Assembly (NCBI GenBank): GCA_024752435.1
Contig: CP103029.1
Span: 1,054,001-1,118,000, forward strand
Length of the DNA stretch: 64,000 nucleotides
From: Allantophomopsis cytisporea
Taxonomy: Eukaryota; Ascomycota; Leotiomycetes; Phacidiales; Phacidiaceae
Direction: 5' to 3'
Within the stretch, counting starts at the first letter, position 1. Each line of letters begins with the position of its first letter. The notes beneath the pieces are model-generated. The model saw only the letters and a list, made by a program, of their open reading frames with translations. It searched no databases and was not told where the DNA came from. This document shows, in pieces, positions 1 to 10,383 of the stretch. A program made the translations under genes and the position numbers.

Positions 1-371
1 GACATGAAGGGGAAGTTGTAGGAATATGGATCTGATAAGCACAATGGGTTGACAAAATATGACTGATCCTCGAATTTACCTCAATTCAAGAACAAGACTG
101 CTTCTACTTCTAAACATAGCTTTCTCCTTTCCTTCATATCTTAAGTTCTCCCCGATTTAAAAAAACTTCTTCATCCTGATGACACATAACCTGCATATTG
201 CATATTGACCAGTATACGTATAAACACGTGATCTGCAGGAATAAGACTATGTACGAGCTAAGCTTATTGCAGATGGCCCTAAAGGTTTTATTTCGCGGAT
301 TATTAATTTCATTAATGTCATGTTTCAACAGATATGACTTGGCTGGGTACTTTTCATACGATTGGCTTGAT
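1..371. other. Intergenic, window start
   Basis: This stretch lies downstream of the TRAPPC11 stop codon and probably includes its 3' untranslated region. Short open frames exist on both strands near 134-452, but they overlap each other and the TRAPPC11 end and resemble no known family. I see no gene here. Confidence 0.6.
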
Positions 372-3300
372 CTAGCTCTCGTCAATGAGGGGTACCCAAA
401 CCAGTATTCCCTTCTTGTCAGCCTTCATACCATCTGTGGGAACTACTTTTAATATCTTTTGGAAGTATCGATCTCGAACAACGAAATTAGGCTGGATCCA
501 ATCACCAACAACCGATGGTAGTAACATAAATCGAACAGTAATCCTTGAGAGAGGAAGCAACTGCACAGAGGTTTGTTTTGGCCCCGAGAAGGCAAACGTC
601 TCACTTGGATCCATTGCCAAGCCGAAAGTGAGAAAGTGCATCGAGGGATTTTCGATGGTGTATTCTAAGATGATTGTTGTTGTATCAGTTGATTCGGCCT
701 TGACAACAGCAGCAAGTACTCTTGGCTCACTGCTTGCCACAAGGAACCGAGGCATCGGAAGTATAGTTGTGTTGACTTCAGATTCGTCGTGTCTGGACCA
801 CTTGATGCTCAAAGATAACTCCAGCGAGCCCGCACGGCGATCATCCAGGCTTAACTTGCGCGTATCAACCCTAAACAAAGATTCTTCTATCGAATTCGGG
901 CTGATTTGAACAACCGTCTTTTTCTCAGCAGGGTTCTCGGAAAGCAGCTGACAGTCAATGTTGCCAGTGACACTGACAACGTTGACAGAAACTTGATGAA
1001 TGTTGAGAACTTCAGTGGCGAATGAGGCATATCGCGTGACCAGGCACCAACGCTGAGCCAGGCCATACGAAGTACCCTTATCTGTAGTAGCAGGGATTTT
1101 TTCATTCTCAGCTTCCAGTATGTTCTCCGCGTCAAAATAGCTTGGCCAAGAATCCGGATGGATTCGTGGCAAGAAATCATAGTTTGCCTCGAAAGGGCAA
1201 ATTATGGCGAGTGGTATTGTACTAGAACATGACATTGCTGCCTCTTGGTCCGAAATGAGAGTATAGTCAACATCCATCCGGAGTTGATAGGTTGATGAGA
1301 TCGTAACAGCTGGCACAGTGATGCTCACGTACACGGATTGAGAGCTTGCAATGCTTCCGAGATCCAAGGTATGGGAATTAGTCGAGTCACTTTGAGGAAC
1401 AAAATCCCCCGTGCTTGATATAATTTGAAGCACTACTTGAGGACTTCCATTTCCTACAAGTTCTGCCTTTAGCTTTGCTGCAATACCCTCAACTTCGCCA
1501 TTCAGAACCTCGAGTTTCAATGAGATGGTTTCACTGGTATAGAACTCTTCCCCACTGTCATAGTACTTGAGGTCTACCTTTGGTGGTTTTGGTAGAACTT
1601 CAATAGTGCATGTATCAGGTCTTCCAAACCCCTTTCTGATCGGAATCTTCCCATGCGTCCACCAACCTTGAGGTATGCCAGATTGAACAAAGATTTGAGT
1701 GTATTCGAGATCAAAAGCTTCAGTACTCATACTAAAGACAGCAGATGTGGCTTGTACATGACCAGCGTCTTTGAAAGAAGTGACATACTCGAAAATTTTG
1801 GTCGTGCCAGGCGGGAAAGTCAGATCTGCCTTTCCAACTAGCCCTGAGTAACCATCCCTATCTACAAGATCGAGTCTACTATGTAGAATCTTTCTCGTCG
1901 GAGAGCCACTAGCTTCAGAGGTGTTTTGGTGCTCAAGCAGCACTGGCTTACAAGTTCCATCAAATGATACTTCCAGACTGGTCATAACAACAGGTGCCGA
2001 ACCTGCTCGAGCATCCGATCTTATAGTAAGCTGTGAAGAACAAGGCTCGCCTACTCTCCCTTCTGCAGACTTAAAGGCATACTGGGCTTCAAGAAAAGAC
2101 CTGACTTCTGCACTTGATATCTTGATGGCAGGACGAGAATCAGCGCTAACGGCACCCAAGGAGCTTCCAATCTCGTACTTCCAGTTTGCTCGATGTGTGA
2201 GACCTGCCAAGACGTCAGTAGGTATACAGCGGTAATCAGAAAATATGTACCTACCGCAATTGAGGAGTTCCCAATCAGCTTTTACAACAAGATCAGAATT
2301 TTCAGCACGCGCAGCTGCTAAGCGCAGAGTCCATATGACTTCTTCAGCTAGATCACACCAGCCCTCCCTTCTAAATGTCATATCGTGCCAAAGATTTTCC
2401 AAAGTACGTAAAGCATCGTCCAGATAGGTTGCTTTCAAGCTTGTCTTGCCTTTTTGTAGACGAAGTTCCTCTACCATTCGAACTTGAGATCTCAACGTGT
2501 ACTCAGTTATTGCTCTATCTAGCAGCGATTGTATCTGTTGAGAATGATCAAGGCCAGCTTCTATGTTAGGCTCATGGCACATATATGTATCGTACATCTG
2601 GCCCTTTCTTGCAAGTTGAGACGCAGATGAAGCATCAGGAGAAGCGCGATCCTCCTCCGGGATAGCCTCGGCAAGCTTTTGTCGACGATATGCATGTATA
2701 CTTGCTTCTTTGTACCAGTAACCAGGATGGTGTAAATAATTCCATGGGTTTGTCACGTCCGCGGTCGGCTTCTCATGGGGAACGAACAATATACCATCAC
2801 TTGGGTGACGGAACGCAGGCAGGTCCATCTTCTGCACGATCTCTGCCATTACCGTTGCCCATCTCGATTCCCATGCTTCCCATCCATATGTTGAGGAGCC
2901 TTTGCCACGACGGTCAACAAGATCTCGCATTACCTCTCTATGTGCTCTCCAGCGCACTGATGCAGTCGCAGCATGCCCATTCCAAAGCATGCAGCGAATG
3001 ATGCGAATAGTTACGATATCCGCTAGCATACGAGCCTCGTTCCATCGCGGACTCCAACTAGCTATGCTCTCAAAAACGTCACTTCCAAGCAAACCTTCAT
3101 AACAACCCTCAAATGATCTCATCGCAACATCCATCTCTTGCCGAAACTCAGCGAAAACACCGAGCTTGAAATCATATCTAACGTTCCATCCTTGATTCGA
3201 AAGCGTCTGTGATGTTCCTGTGGTGGGTGGTGCTGTTGGTGGAGGGATTACCCCCCTGTTTCGCTTTCTCCTGGTGTGTTTCGACAGGTCTCGATAATAT

Positions 3301-4203
3301 TCGATGCACACCGAGTAGTTAGAAGTAACAATACTCTCTGCAAAAGCAGCTATTTCTATAGCAGAAGACTGCGGTGGTAAGAAGAACAATGAGGTCTTCG
3401 GATCAAGACCGGTAGCTTTCCTGATATTGGCCAATCGATCTTCGATCTCTGGTGATTGTACAATAGATTCCTCACTCAATAGGACCACAACGAGTCGTGT
3501 TCTATACCCGGATTTACTTAAAACAGCTTTCAGGTTGTTGATATCTGATTTCAACTGATTATCATGTAAGGTTGAAAGTTGTGTATTCGATGTGAACGGG
3601 TAGACAGATATGTAAGCACTTGGAAGTATTTCTTGGTGCTTCAAAATCCACCTAGAGTCTACAAGGCCATCCGGAAACAAGGGCGAGCTCGGTGTTAAGG
3701 GAGAAAGGGGCGAGTGCAATCCAGAGTGAGTATTTGGTGAAGTTGAAGGAGGGTTGGCGTGTCGGGGAGGTAGCTTATATGTCTGATCCGATACACAATC
3801 AGTATTATGTTCTTAATTGGCAGATACTCCAATGCAATGCACTTTCATGGCCGTGGTCAAGAGCAATGTAGGATGCCACATAGAGAAATTCACTCCCTGA
3901 ACATGCGATTACATTAATGGAAGAGACTTTGTGTACACATACCCTGCCTGCAGTCCTAACCCTGAAGTGGAAACGACTTTCTGATCTGCCATGCCATGGA
4001 GTGTTGCTCGCATCGTAAGCTTGGAAATGCTTCAGTAGTGCTCGCGAATCTTCCGAATCGACGATTGGAATATCCGAAGACAAGTGGAATCCTCTGTCTG
4101 CAAGAAGAGGGTATTCGAAAGATTCTGGAGGTACATCTGAAAGACCGGAGACCACCAGCAGAGGAAGATTATGGCCGATGAAGTTTGGAGGATAATCGTC
4201 CAT
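372..4203 (-). CDS. TRAPPC11: TRAPPC11 homologue (foie gras / gryzun protein), TRAPP complex subunit
   Basis: This is a subunit of the TRAPP tethering complexes that act in ER-to-Golgi traffic and autophagy. Two exons are read: 4203-3943 and 3782-372, with a 160-base intron (donor GTATGT, acceptor CAG) between them, giving 1223 aa. The start is the ATG at 4203 (MDDYPPNFIGHNLPL...); it is the only ATG that yields the conserved fungal N-terminus, and G stands at both -3 and +4. The join reads ...TAGR|TYKLPPRHANPP, the expected family sequence; without it the second exon has no ATG at its head. The central part (roughly residues 330-620) matches the foie gras domain and the beta-rich C-terminal part the gryzun region. 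Family knowledge: S. cerevisiae lacks this subunit, whereas filamentous fungi and animals keep it. It is divergent from RXT2, with about 900 bases between the two starts. Confidence 0.92.
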
Positions 4204-5101
4204 GACGTTGGTGTAAGAGTGTTTGGATAATTGTCGGCGTAGAGGCAATACAACCTATTACAGGAAAGAGCTATGCCATTTCTCGAGTCTGATACCAGTA
4301 AATTGAATGGGGCACGTTGACATTTGATGTATGATGCACCTCTTATGATTGTACAGCGGTGCTATTGCGATTTGTACTAAGGTTGGTGGGTTCGAGTAAG
4401 GTAAGGCAAGGTAGGTAGCGACTAAAGTCTTCAACGGGTACTCTGAATTGATACCCGGGTACCCAACCGTGCTTTAGACGTGGTAAGGCGAAGTACCTGA
4501 ACCAACACCAACGACATACCAGGTGTGATAAGGTACCTGTAGGTACCTAGGTTGGCAAGGGTTGATAATCACCGTCACCTGTGTGCCCTCACCGATTAGG
4601 CCAACAAGGCTGAGGGCGGTGAATGGCGGCAGGTATTTGTCCATGCGCAGTACGGTAGTAGGTATCTGTGGTACTAAGTACGGTTGAGGTAGAATAACGA
4701 ATAAGGCACTGGAATACAGTAGAGTTACCTTTACTTTACCTCATATTCGTATTCGCGCGCTCTGCAACTGCCACAATTACCTCAAATCCATCACAACTCT
4801 ATCCTATGTCCTACCTGCTACCGCCCAATCAACAAACGACCCTCCTTGTGCATTCATGAATTAGTCACCGTGATATTATTATCACCTTCACATCGTACTG
4901 CTTCCCACATCCTCAACCTGCTCTCGAGGCATCTCTTATGCGTCCCTGCGAGTAGAGCGACGAAACACCGTAGAATCCTGGTCCGCTACTTTCGACAGCA
5001 CTCGTCAATATAGGAGAACTTCGGATCTCGAAGAGCGCCGAAAAAGTGTTGATTATAACCACAGTGCGAATAGTTGAGAGTACTTGGACCATCGTTAAAG
5101 C
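4204..5101. promoter_or_regulatory. Divergent promoter region TRAPPC11 / RXT2
   Basis: About 900 bases separate two divergent start codons. The stretch contains several pyrimidine/purine short motifs of the GGTAAGG / AGGTACC kind (4400-4560) and a perfect ACCTAGGT palindrome at 4545-4552. No open frame of note is present. The promoter role is inferred from position only. Confidence 0.5.
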
Positions 5102-6848
5102 ATGGCGTCACAAGCTGTTTTCTTTGCTGAGACAATCTCGGGCATGAAAAAGGCCATAAAAAGAAAGGCAGATGGTACGGTCAATTTCCAGCACATATGG
5201 ACCATTTATTGATGAGCTGACGTTGATCGCTTTGTAGACTCCGAATCTGACGACCACATCGAACATTTCACAAATCGCGGAAACAAACTCAGGAAGGGTG
5301 CTCGATATGTACGTGAAGGCCAATTGGCTCAGCCAGATGGGTCCAAGGCATACAAAAAGGTCTTCCCCTTACATTTCTCTCCAGCCTGTGCGCACAAGGC
5401 ACTTCAATCACTAATGCGTCGAGTTATAGACGATTGTGCATGCCGGCTTTCAACGCGAGATTATTAGTCAGAATGTCAAAATGTATGACGATGAGGGGTT
5501 TGAAGTGGATAGCGAGGACGACGATGATCGGGCGCAAGCTGCGGTGGCTAATGCCATTGACTTCGACCCATACGCTGGAGTTCGTATTGAAGGTATTTGG
5601 ACTGTCTCATTCATTGGATTGATTGATGGATCTGACAACTCTGTGCTAGATCTCCTCGCACCATTAACAGCCGCCTCCGACCTCCCCAACCATCCAACGC
5701 TATCACAGCCATATTATTCGAAGACGCTGACAGAATTGACAAAACATGCATGTAAAATGGTACACAAGGAGAGGGCTTCGCTATGGAGGATGAAGCGCCT
5801 GCTTACGAAGCTGAGTGGAGACCATGCTTGGGTTCCTTGTGGCGATCTGGAGACTCAAAATGACATCGAGCTGTTTCTAGATGGACAGAACGAATTTCGT
5901 GAACATAGGCGAGAGAAACGTGAACGGAGAGCAGCTGAAGAGGCGAGTGCGATCGAGATGGAGAAGATCCAGGAGACCGACAGCACAACTGGACCACGTC
6001 CCAACGACTTACAAGAGCTTGAGAATAATCGCAGTCCAGATCACCCATCTGCTGATGATGATGTGGCAATGGTAGACGCGGGCACTGGCGCGGTGGACTC
6101 GACTCATCCTCGAGATAAAGAACCAACTCTTTCAGGTGACAAAACGGATGCAGATAGTCGCACCAACTCTGCTTTGAAGACTCCCGATAAAGTGGATGGA
6201 CATAGCAAGACGAAAATGGACTTGGGCGAAACGTCAGAAATTCCCGAAGTGGCTATACACGGGCCTAGTGATACCGTGGAAGAGACCCGTACCACTTTGA
6301 AAGACTCCCCAGTTGCCAAGGATGTCGATGGCGAAATGGACGATGACAACGATGTAACTATCGAATTCGAGGACGACCAAATGGACCAACCAATTCCACG
6401 TCGAATGCGGACTCGAGCTCAAGCACAGGCGGATTCGGATAATACAACACAAAGTCGCAACCGTTCTATGTCACCTGAGTCTAGCAACGAATCCTACATA
6501 CACCCTTACTTCCTGGCTCCTACATCATCCTATCCCGATCGAGATTTTGGCTTGCCGCAACATGAAGCTGATGAGACGAGACGCTTGCTACAATTATACA
6601 TTCAAAAGCAGGAGGAAGTCTGTCGTGGTGCGCAGAAGGTGTATGATGGATTACTTCGCGCTGAACGTCTTAGACATACCGTAATGAAGTGGGCGACAGC
6701 TGATGGACATGTTGGTGAAATGGAGAACGATGAGGATTGGTATGACAAGAACGAGTGGGGCTTGGACGAAGATTTGAAGAAGGGACAAGATGAGGAGGAA
6801 GAAGATGCAGCGACAACAGCTAAGAAGACCAGGACACGGAGACAATAG
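5102..6848 (+). CDS. RXT2: Rxt2-like subunit of the Rpd3L histone deacetylase complex
   Basis: This is a predicted nuclear component of the Rpd3L (Sin3-type) histone deacetylase complex. Four exons are read: 5102-5174, 5238-5359, 5430-5592 and 5650-6848, giving 518 aa. The start MASQAVFFAETISG has A at -3 and G at +4. The N-terminal third carries the RXT2_N family signature: HFTNRGNKLRKGARYVREG, then HAGFQREIISQN, then YAGVRIEDLLAPLTAASDLPNHP and a helical segment around MVHKERASLWRMKRLLTKLSGD. The middle is acidic and low in complexity; a conserved C-terminal segment (LQLYIQKQEEVCRGAQKVYDGLLRAERLR begins it) ends in a basic tail KKTRTRRQ. The third intron (5593-5649, 57 bases) is frame-neutral and stop-free, so a retained form would insert 19 residues in the middle of the conserved domain; the spliced form is the family sequence. 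Confidence 0.9.
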
Positions 6849-7926
6849 GTTGGCAATAACGCGTTTGGCATATGGTCTGTTTGGTTTAGAAAGAGGCGCA
6901 TTGGGTACTTGTAAAGGCATGAGCATGGCGTTTATTTGAATTCTTTACGATATCCATGAACTAGGCCAACTTGAAAATTACTTAAAATCTCTCCCACTGC
7001 TATGCTTCAGGACAGACGTAGTTGATGGTCATGCAAGTCCTTATATGTTTTGCACTCCACACGCTTTTCTTAATGCATAATGAACCTTATTGATTATGAG
7101 AACTTCTTGATACCTCGCTGTTCCCGTTCACGCTTAGCATATATCTCGGAAGTGTATGAATCTTTTCTACGATAAAGTATAAGGTTTTAAAGTAAGGTAA
7201 TTATCCAAGTACTAAGAACCTACATTGAACTAAAAACTAAACGTTTCATAGCGAGGAGCGTATGTGTAATGTACCTAACGTATGTAGTTGGAAACGGTAG
7301 ATTATAGCAGTGAGTGCAATAGCTAGGCCTAAAGTGCACGCTTGTAAAGAAGGTCTGAAGATCCTGACGTTGCGTGGCCAATCTACCCATGTAGTATATA
7401 TCTACATACCTAATACGTACTCGAAGATAAGAAGCACTTTTGGTATATCAATCAATCGATCATATTGAGGTTTCTACCTACCTATGCATTAAGAGTGTAA
7501 TTCATTCGCTAAGATCGTTGCTGCTATTAGCTGGACACTGAAAATGCTTCTCATACCTGAAGGGATATATGTCAGCCAACAACGCTCATTATGTATTGTC
7601 CTCCATCGAAAGTAAGTATCAGCATGAAAATTGAAGGAACGAGTTGTTAGATTCAAGGAAACCTGTTAAGATGTCAATGATAGATAATAATACTTCGCCG
7701 AGGGCGCACAGACACGATTGTGAACACGATTGTGACTTCGCTACTTATTGGTAGAGACCCCACCGCTCGACCAAGGTAATAAGGTACAGGTACTTTACAC
7801 AGTTCCTCCATACCTATCAACCACCAGTAACATTCAAGAGAGAACCAATCAGTTTAACCACGACCGCGAAGGAAGTATTACATACTACGGCATCTTATAT
7901 ATCTCAATGTCCATTCATCATCCAGA
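6849..7926. other. Intergenic between RXT2 and NIT2
   Basis: AT-richer spacer of about 1.1 kb between two genes on the same strand. It must contain the RXT2 3' untranslated region and the NIT2 promoter. I see no supportable open frame or repeat. Confidence 0.5.
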
Positions 7927-8992
7927 ATGCCAATAGCCGTAAGTTTCATTTAGTGTGCAGCTGCAGCATCATCTCTGTATCCAAAGCACTCATCGTTCCG
8001 CTTTGCTGACGCTATATCAGAGTATTGGTCAGCTGACCTCAACCGCCTCGATGGTACACAACCTTGGACTTTGTAAGGTGTTGATCCAGAAGGCTGTAAA
8101 GGCCAAGGCGAGCTGTTTGTTTCTTCCGGAAGCAACGGATTATATTAGCTCAAGCGCCGAGGAGTCTCTATCTCTCGTAAGATCTGTTGAGGAAAGCCCA
8201 TTTGTATTGGGGCTCCAGAAAGAGGCCGCGGAGAACAATATCTCCATAAACGTCGGCATTCACGAGCCAGGAAATACCCAGGAAAGAGTCAAGAACACAA
8301 GCATATGGATCGATAACGCCGGCAAGATTACACAGCGTTATCAGAAGCTTCATCTATTTGACGTCGATATTAAAAGCGGCCCATGTTTAAAGGAGAGTGA
8401 TAGTGTTGAGAAAGGAAGGGATATTCTTCCCCCCTTTTCCACTCCTGTAGGCCGAGTTGGTTTGATGATATGCTTTGACGTATGTAGAAGGACTCTGGAA
8501 ACATAGGCATACCTTCAGCTCACACTATACAGCTTCGATTTCCTGAAATAAGTCTGGCTCTAAAGCGACAAAACGCTCAGATAATCACCTATCCGTCGGC
8601 ATTCACGGTTCCTACTGGCCAAGCTCATGTTCGTCACCCTATTATGCTTTTGATATAAAATTGCTCATTGAATATTCCAGTGGGAGACGTTACTCAGAGC
8701 GAGAGCCATTGAAACACAGGCCTATGTGCTCGCAGCGGCTCAAGTTGGCGCTCACAATGCAAAGAGAAAGAGCTATGGTCATAGTATGATCATCGATCCA
8801 TGGGGAAAGGTTCTCGGTGAGCTCTCAGGGGAAGCTAGTGAGCCAGAGATCTTGACTGCAGAAATTGATCTTGGATTTTGGGAAACAGTACAGAATTCAC
8901 AACCTCTGCTACGTCGAACGTAAGTCTTCCGAGTTATGACTACACGCAAAAAACTAATCTTTTCTTTTAGTGATGTATACCCGGAGATCTAA
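7927..8992 (+). CDS. NIT2: Nit2-type carbon-nitrogen hydrolase (omega-amidase family)
   Basis: A nitrilase-superfamily amidase. The Nit2 branch hydrolyses alpha-ketoglutaramate/alpha-ketosuccinamate or deaminated glutathione; the exact substrate cannot be told from sequence. Five exons are read: 7927-7938, 8021-8479, 8533-8628, 8681-8919 and 8971-8992, giving 275 aa, the same size as human NIT2. The first coding exon is only 12 bases (MPIA) and joins to SIGQLTST, restoring the family N-terminus. The Glu-Lys-Cys triad is visible: E41 in FLPEATDY, K113 in RYQKLHLFDVD, and C155 in MICFD|LRFPE, where an intron falls just after the nucleophile motif. The end reads LLRRT|DVYPEI. No signal peptide is seen, so a cytosolic or mitochondrial location is likely. 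It converges on the coiled-coil gene at 9274 with about 280 bases between stops. Confidence 0.93.
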
Positions 8993-9273
8993 GGGCTACT
9001 CACTTAACACAAAGAATATAAATTAGCCACAGCTGTCAATTCTCAACGTTTTCAAGGTCAATGCTCACACCCCTACCTTTCCGTGAGATCAAGATAGCTA
9101 TTTGTTGCTGGAAATATCTGAATTCAATCACAAGGTGTTGATCAATTTTGTGGTAAGCACATCTCCACCAGAGTGGCGGGCTGTGCAAAATATTTAATCG
9201 ATCAAGCTTTCGCAATTATATAGTGATAAGAGATGTAAGGGTATTCCCATTCCTGCACTGCCATCATTCTGTG

Positions 9274-10383
9274 TCATCTGCCGCCTGCAAACAAAGTCAA
9301 CAGCGTCGAAGGAGAGCTTCTACGCTTGTGTTCCCTTCTTATGATGTCATATTCCACTTGCCTCTCCCGTCCTCGAGAATGATGAGGTGGTTCCAACAGA
9401 AGAACCTTTCTCTCTCGAAGTTCACGCGTATGATTCCACAAGAAATCTTGTTCCCACTCGGGTACCCATCTCTTGATAAGTACATAGCTTGGATCCTTCA
9501 GGATGTCAGCCTTCATTCTGCATACATCTCGAAGGTTACTCACCTGGTCCAGCTCATAGTCGATGCGATATTTATTCAAGGTTTCAATACTCAAATGTCT
9601 CCTGGACATTCTTGTATACGTCGGTCGTCTGTTAGCCCCTGGTTCCGCCTTGTCTTTACTTAGAACCACGGCAATCCTTCCTTCATCAAGTCCAGCAGTG
9701 CGTAAATCCTCTTCAAGTCTTTGCTTATACTCCTTCTCTCGTTCTTCTTTGTCCTTCTTTTCCTTAGCAATACGCTCTGCTTCTCTCTGCTTGAATTCTC
9801 TGATGGTCTTTTCTTGCTCCAATCTCAGCCTCGTTTTCTCTTCCTCGGCTTTCTTCTCCTCCCTCAGTCTTTTCAGCTCGAGCTCATGCTTGATACGCCT
9901 CTCTTCCTGTTCGCGCTGCTCCTCTAGCTTGTAACCCTCGAGCTCCTTTCTTACTCTTTCGAGTTCCCATGCGTCCTTGGAGTAGCCGGAGCTTGGACGA
10001 CTGTCATGTCTACTATGACTTCTTGGATGAATGGTCCTCTCTGGAGAATACAGGACTGGTGTTCTCATTCGGAATCGATCCTCATCCTCAAAAATCTCTC
10101 CCTCGAAATGGTTGTCAATTCTGTTTTGTATTATAAGCGGGGGGGCAGGCGGTGCCGCTGCTCTGTGTCCCTGGGATCGAGAACGCTGCAACCCACTAGT
10201 AATCGGCTGTTCAGCAAACAAGTAACCTGACTGAACATGATTATATGGGGGCCGAGCGAGGGTTCGAGGACGATGCTCAGGAAGTACAACTGGAGAGCGT
10301 GTGCGGAAGTCATGGCGACGGGGTGGAAGACCATGACGGATATGGAGGTCGATTTCCTCCTCGTCGTCCAACCAGTGTGCCAT
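9274..10383 (-). CDS. Hypothetical coiled-coil protein
   Basis: Single-exon frame of 369 aa starting at an ATG (MAHWLDDEEEIDLHIRHG). I do not recognise the family. Residues 1-130 are disordered-looking, Arg/Pro-rich, with an acidic N-terminus. Residues about 138-240 are a long, highly charged Glu/Lys/Arg coiled coil. The C-terminal 120 residues look folded: YTRMSRRHLSIETLNKYRI, then ADILKDPSYVLIKRWVPEWEQDFLWNHTR, rich in Trp and aromatic residues, and this part is the best candidate for a conserved domain. It is likely real, because the long frame has consistent composition, an ATG start and a convergent neighbour; the start context (C at -3) is only fair. Function is unknown. Confidence 0.75.
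   Translation of the reverse strand: MAHWLDDEEEIDLHIRHGLPPRRHDFRTRSPVVLPEHRPRTLARPPYNHVQSGYLFAEQPITSGLQRSRSQGHRAAAPPAPPLIIQNRIDNHFEGEIFEDEDRFRMRTPVLYSPERTIHPRSHSRHDSRPSSGYSKDAWELERVRKELEGYKLEEQREQEERRIKHELELKRLREEKKAEEEKTRLRLEQEKTIREFKQREAERIAKEKKDKEEREKEYKQRLEEDLRTAGLDEGRIAVVLSKDKAEPGANRRPTYTRMSRRHLSIETLNKYRIDYELDQVSNLRDVCRMKADILKDPSYVLIKRWVPEWEQDFLWNHTRELRERKVLLLEPPHHSRGRERQVEYDIIRREHKRRSSPSTLLTLFAGGR

Noticed and set aside
385..909. 174-codon plus-strand frame
   Set aside because: It lies antisense within the TRAPPC11 coding exon, is a composition shadow, and has no family resemblance.
4380..4400. GGGTTCGAGT resembling a tRNA B box
   Set aside because: No matching A box, acceptor stem or anticodon arm upstream; no tRNA fold could be drawn.
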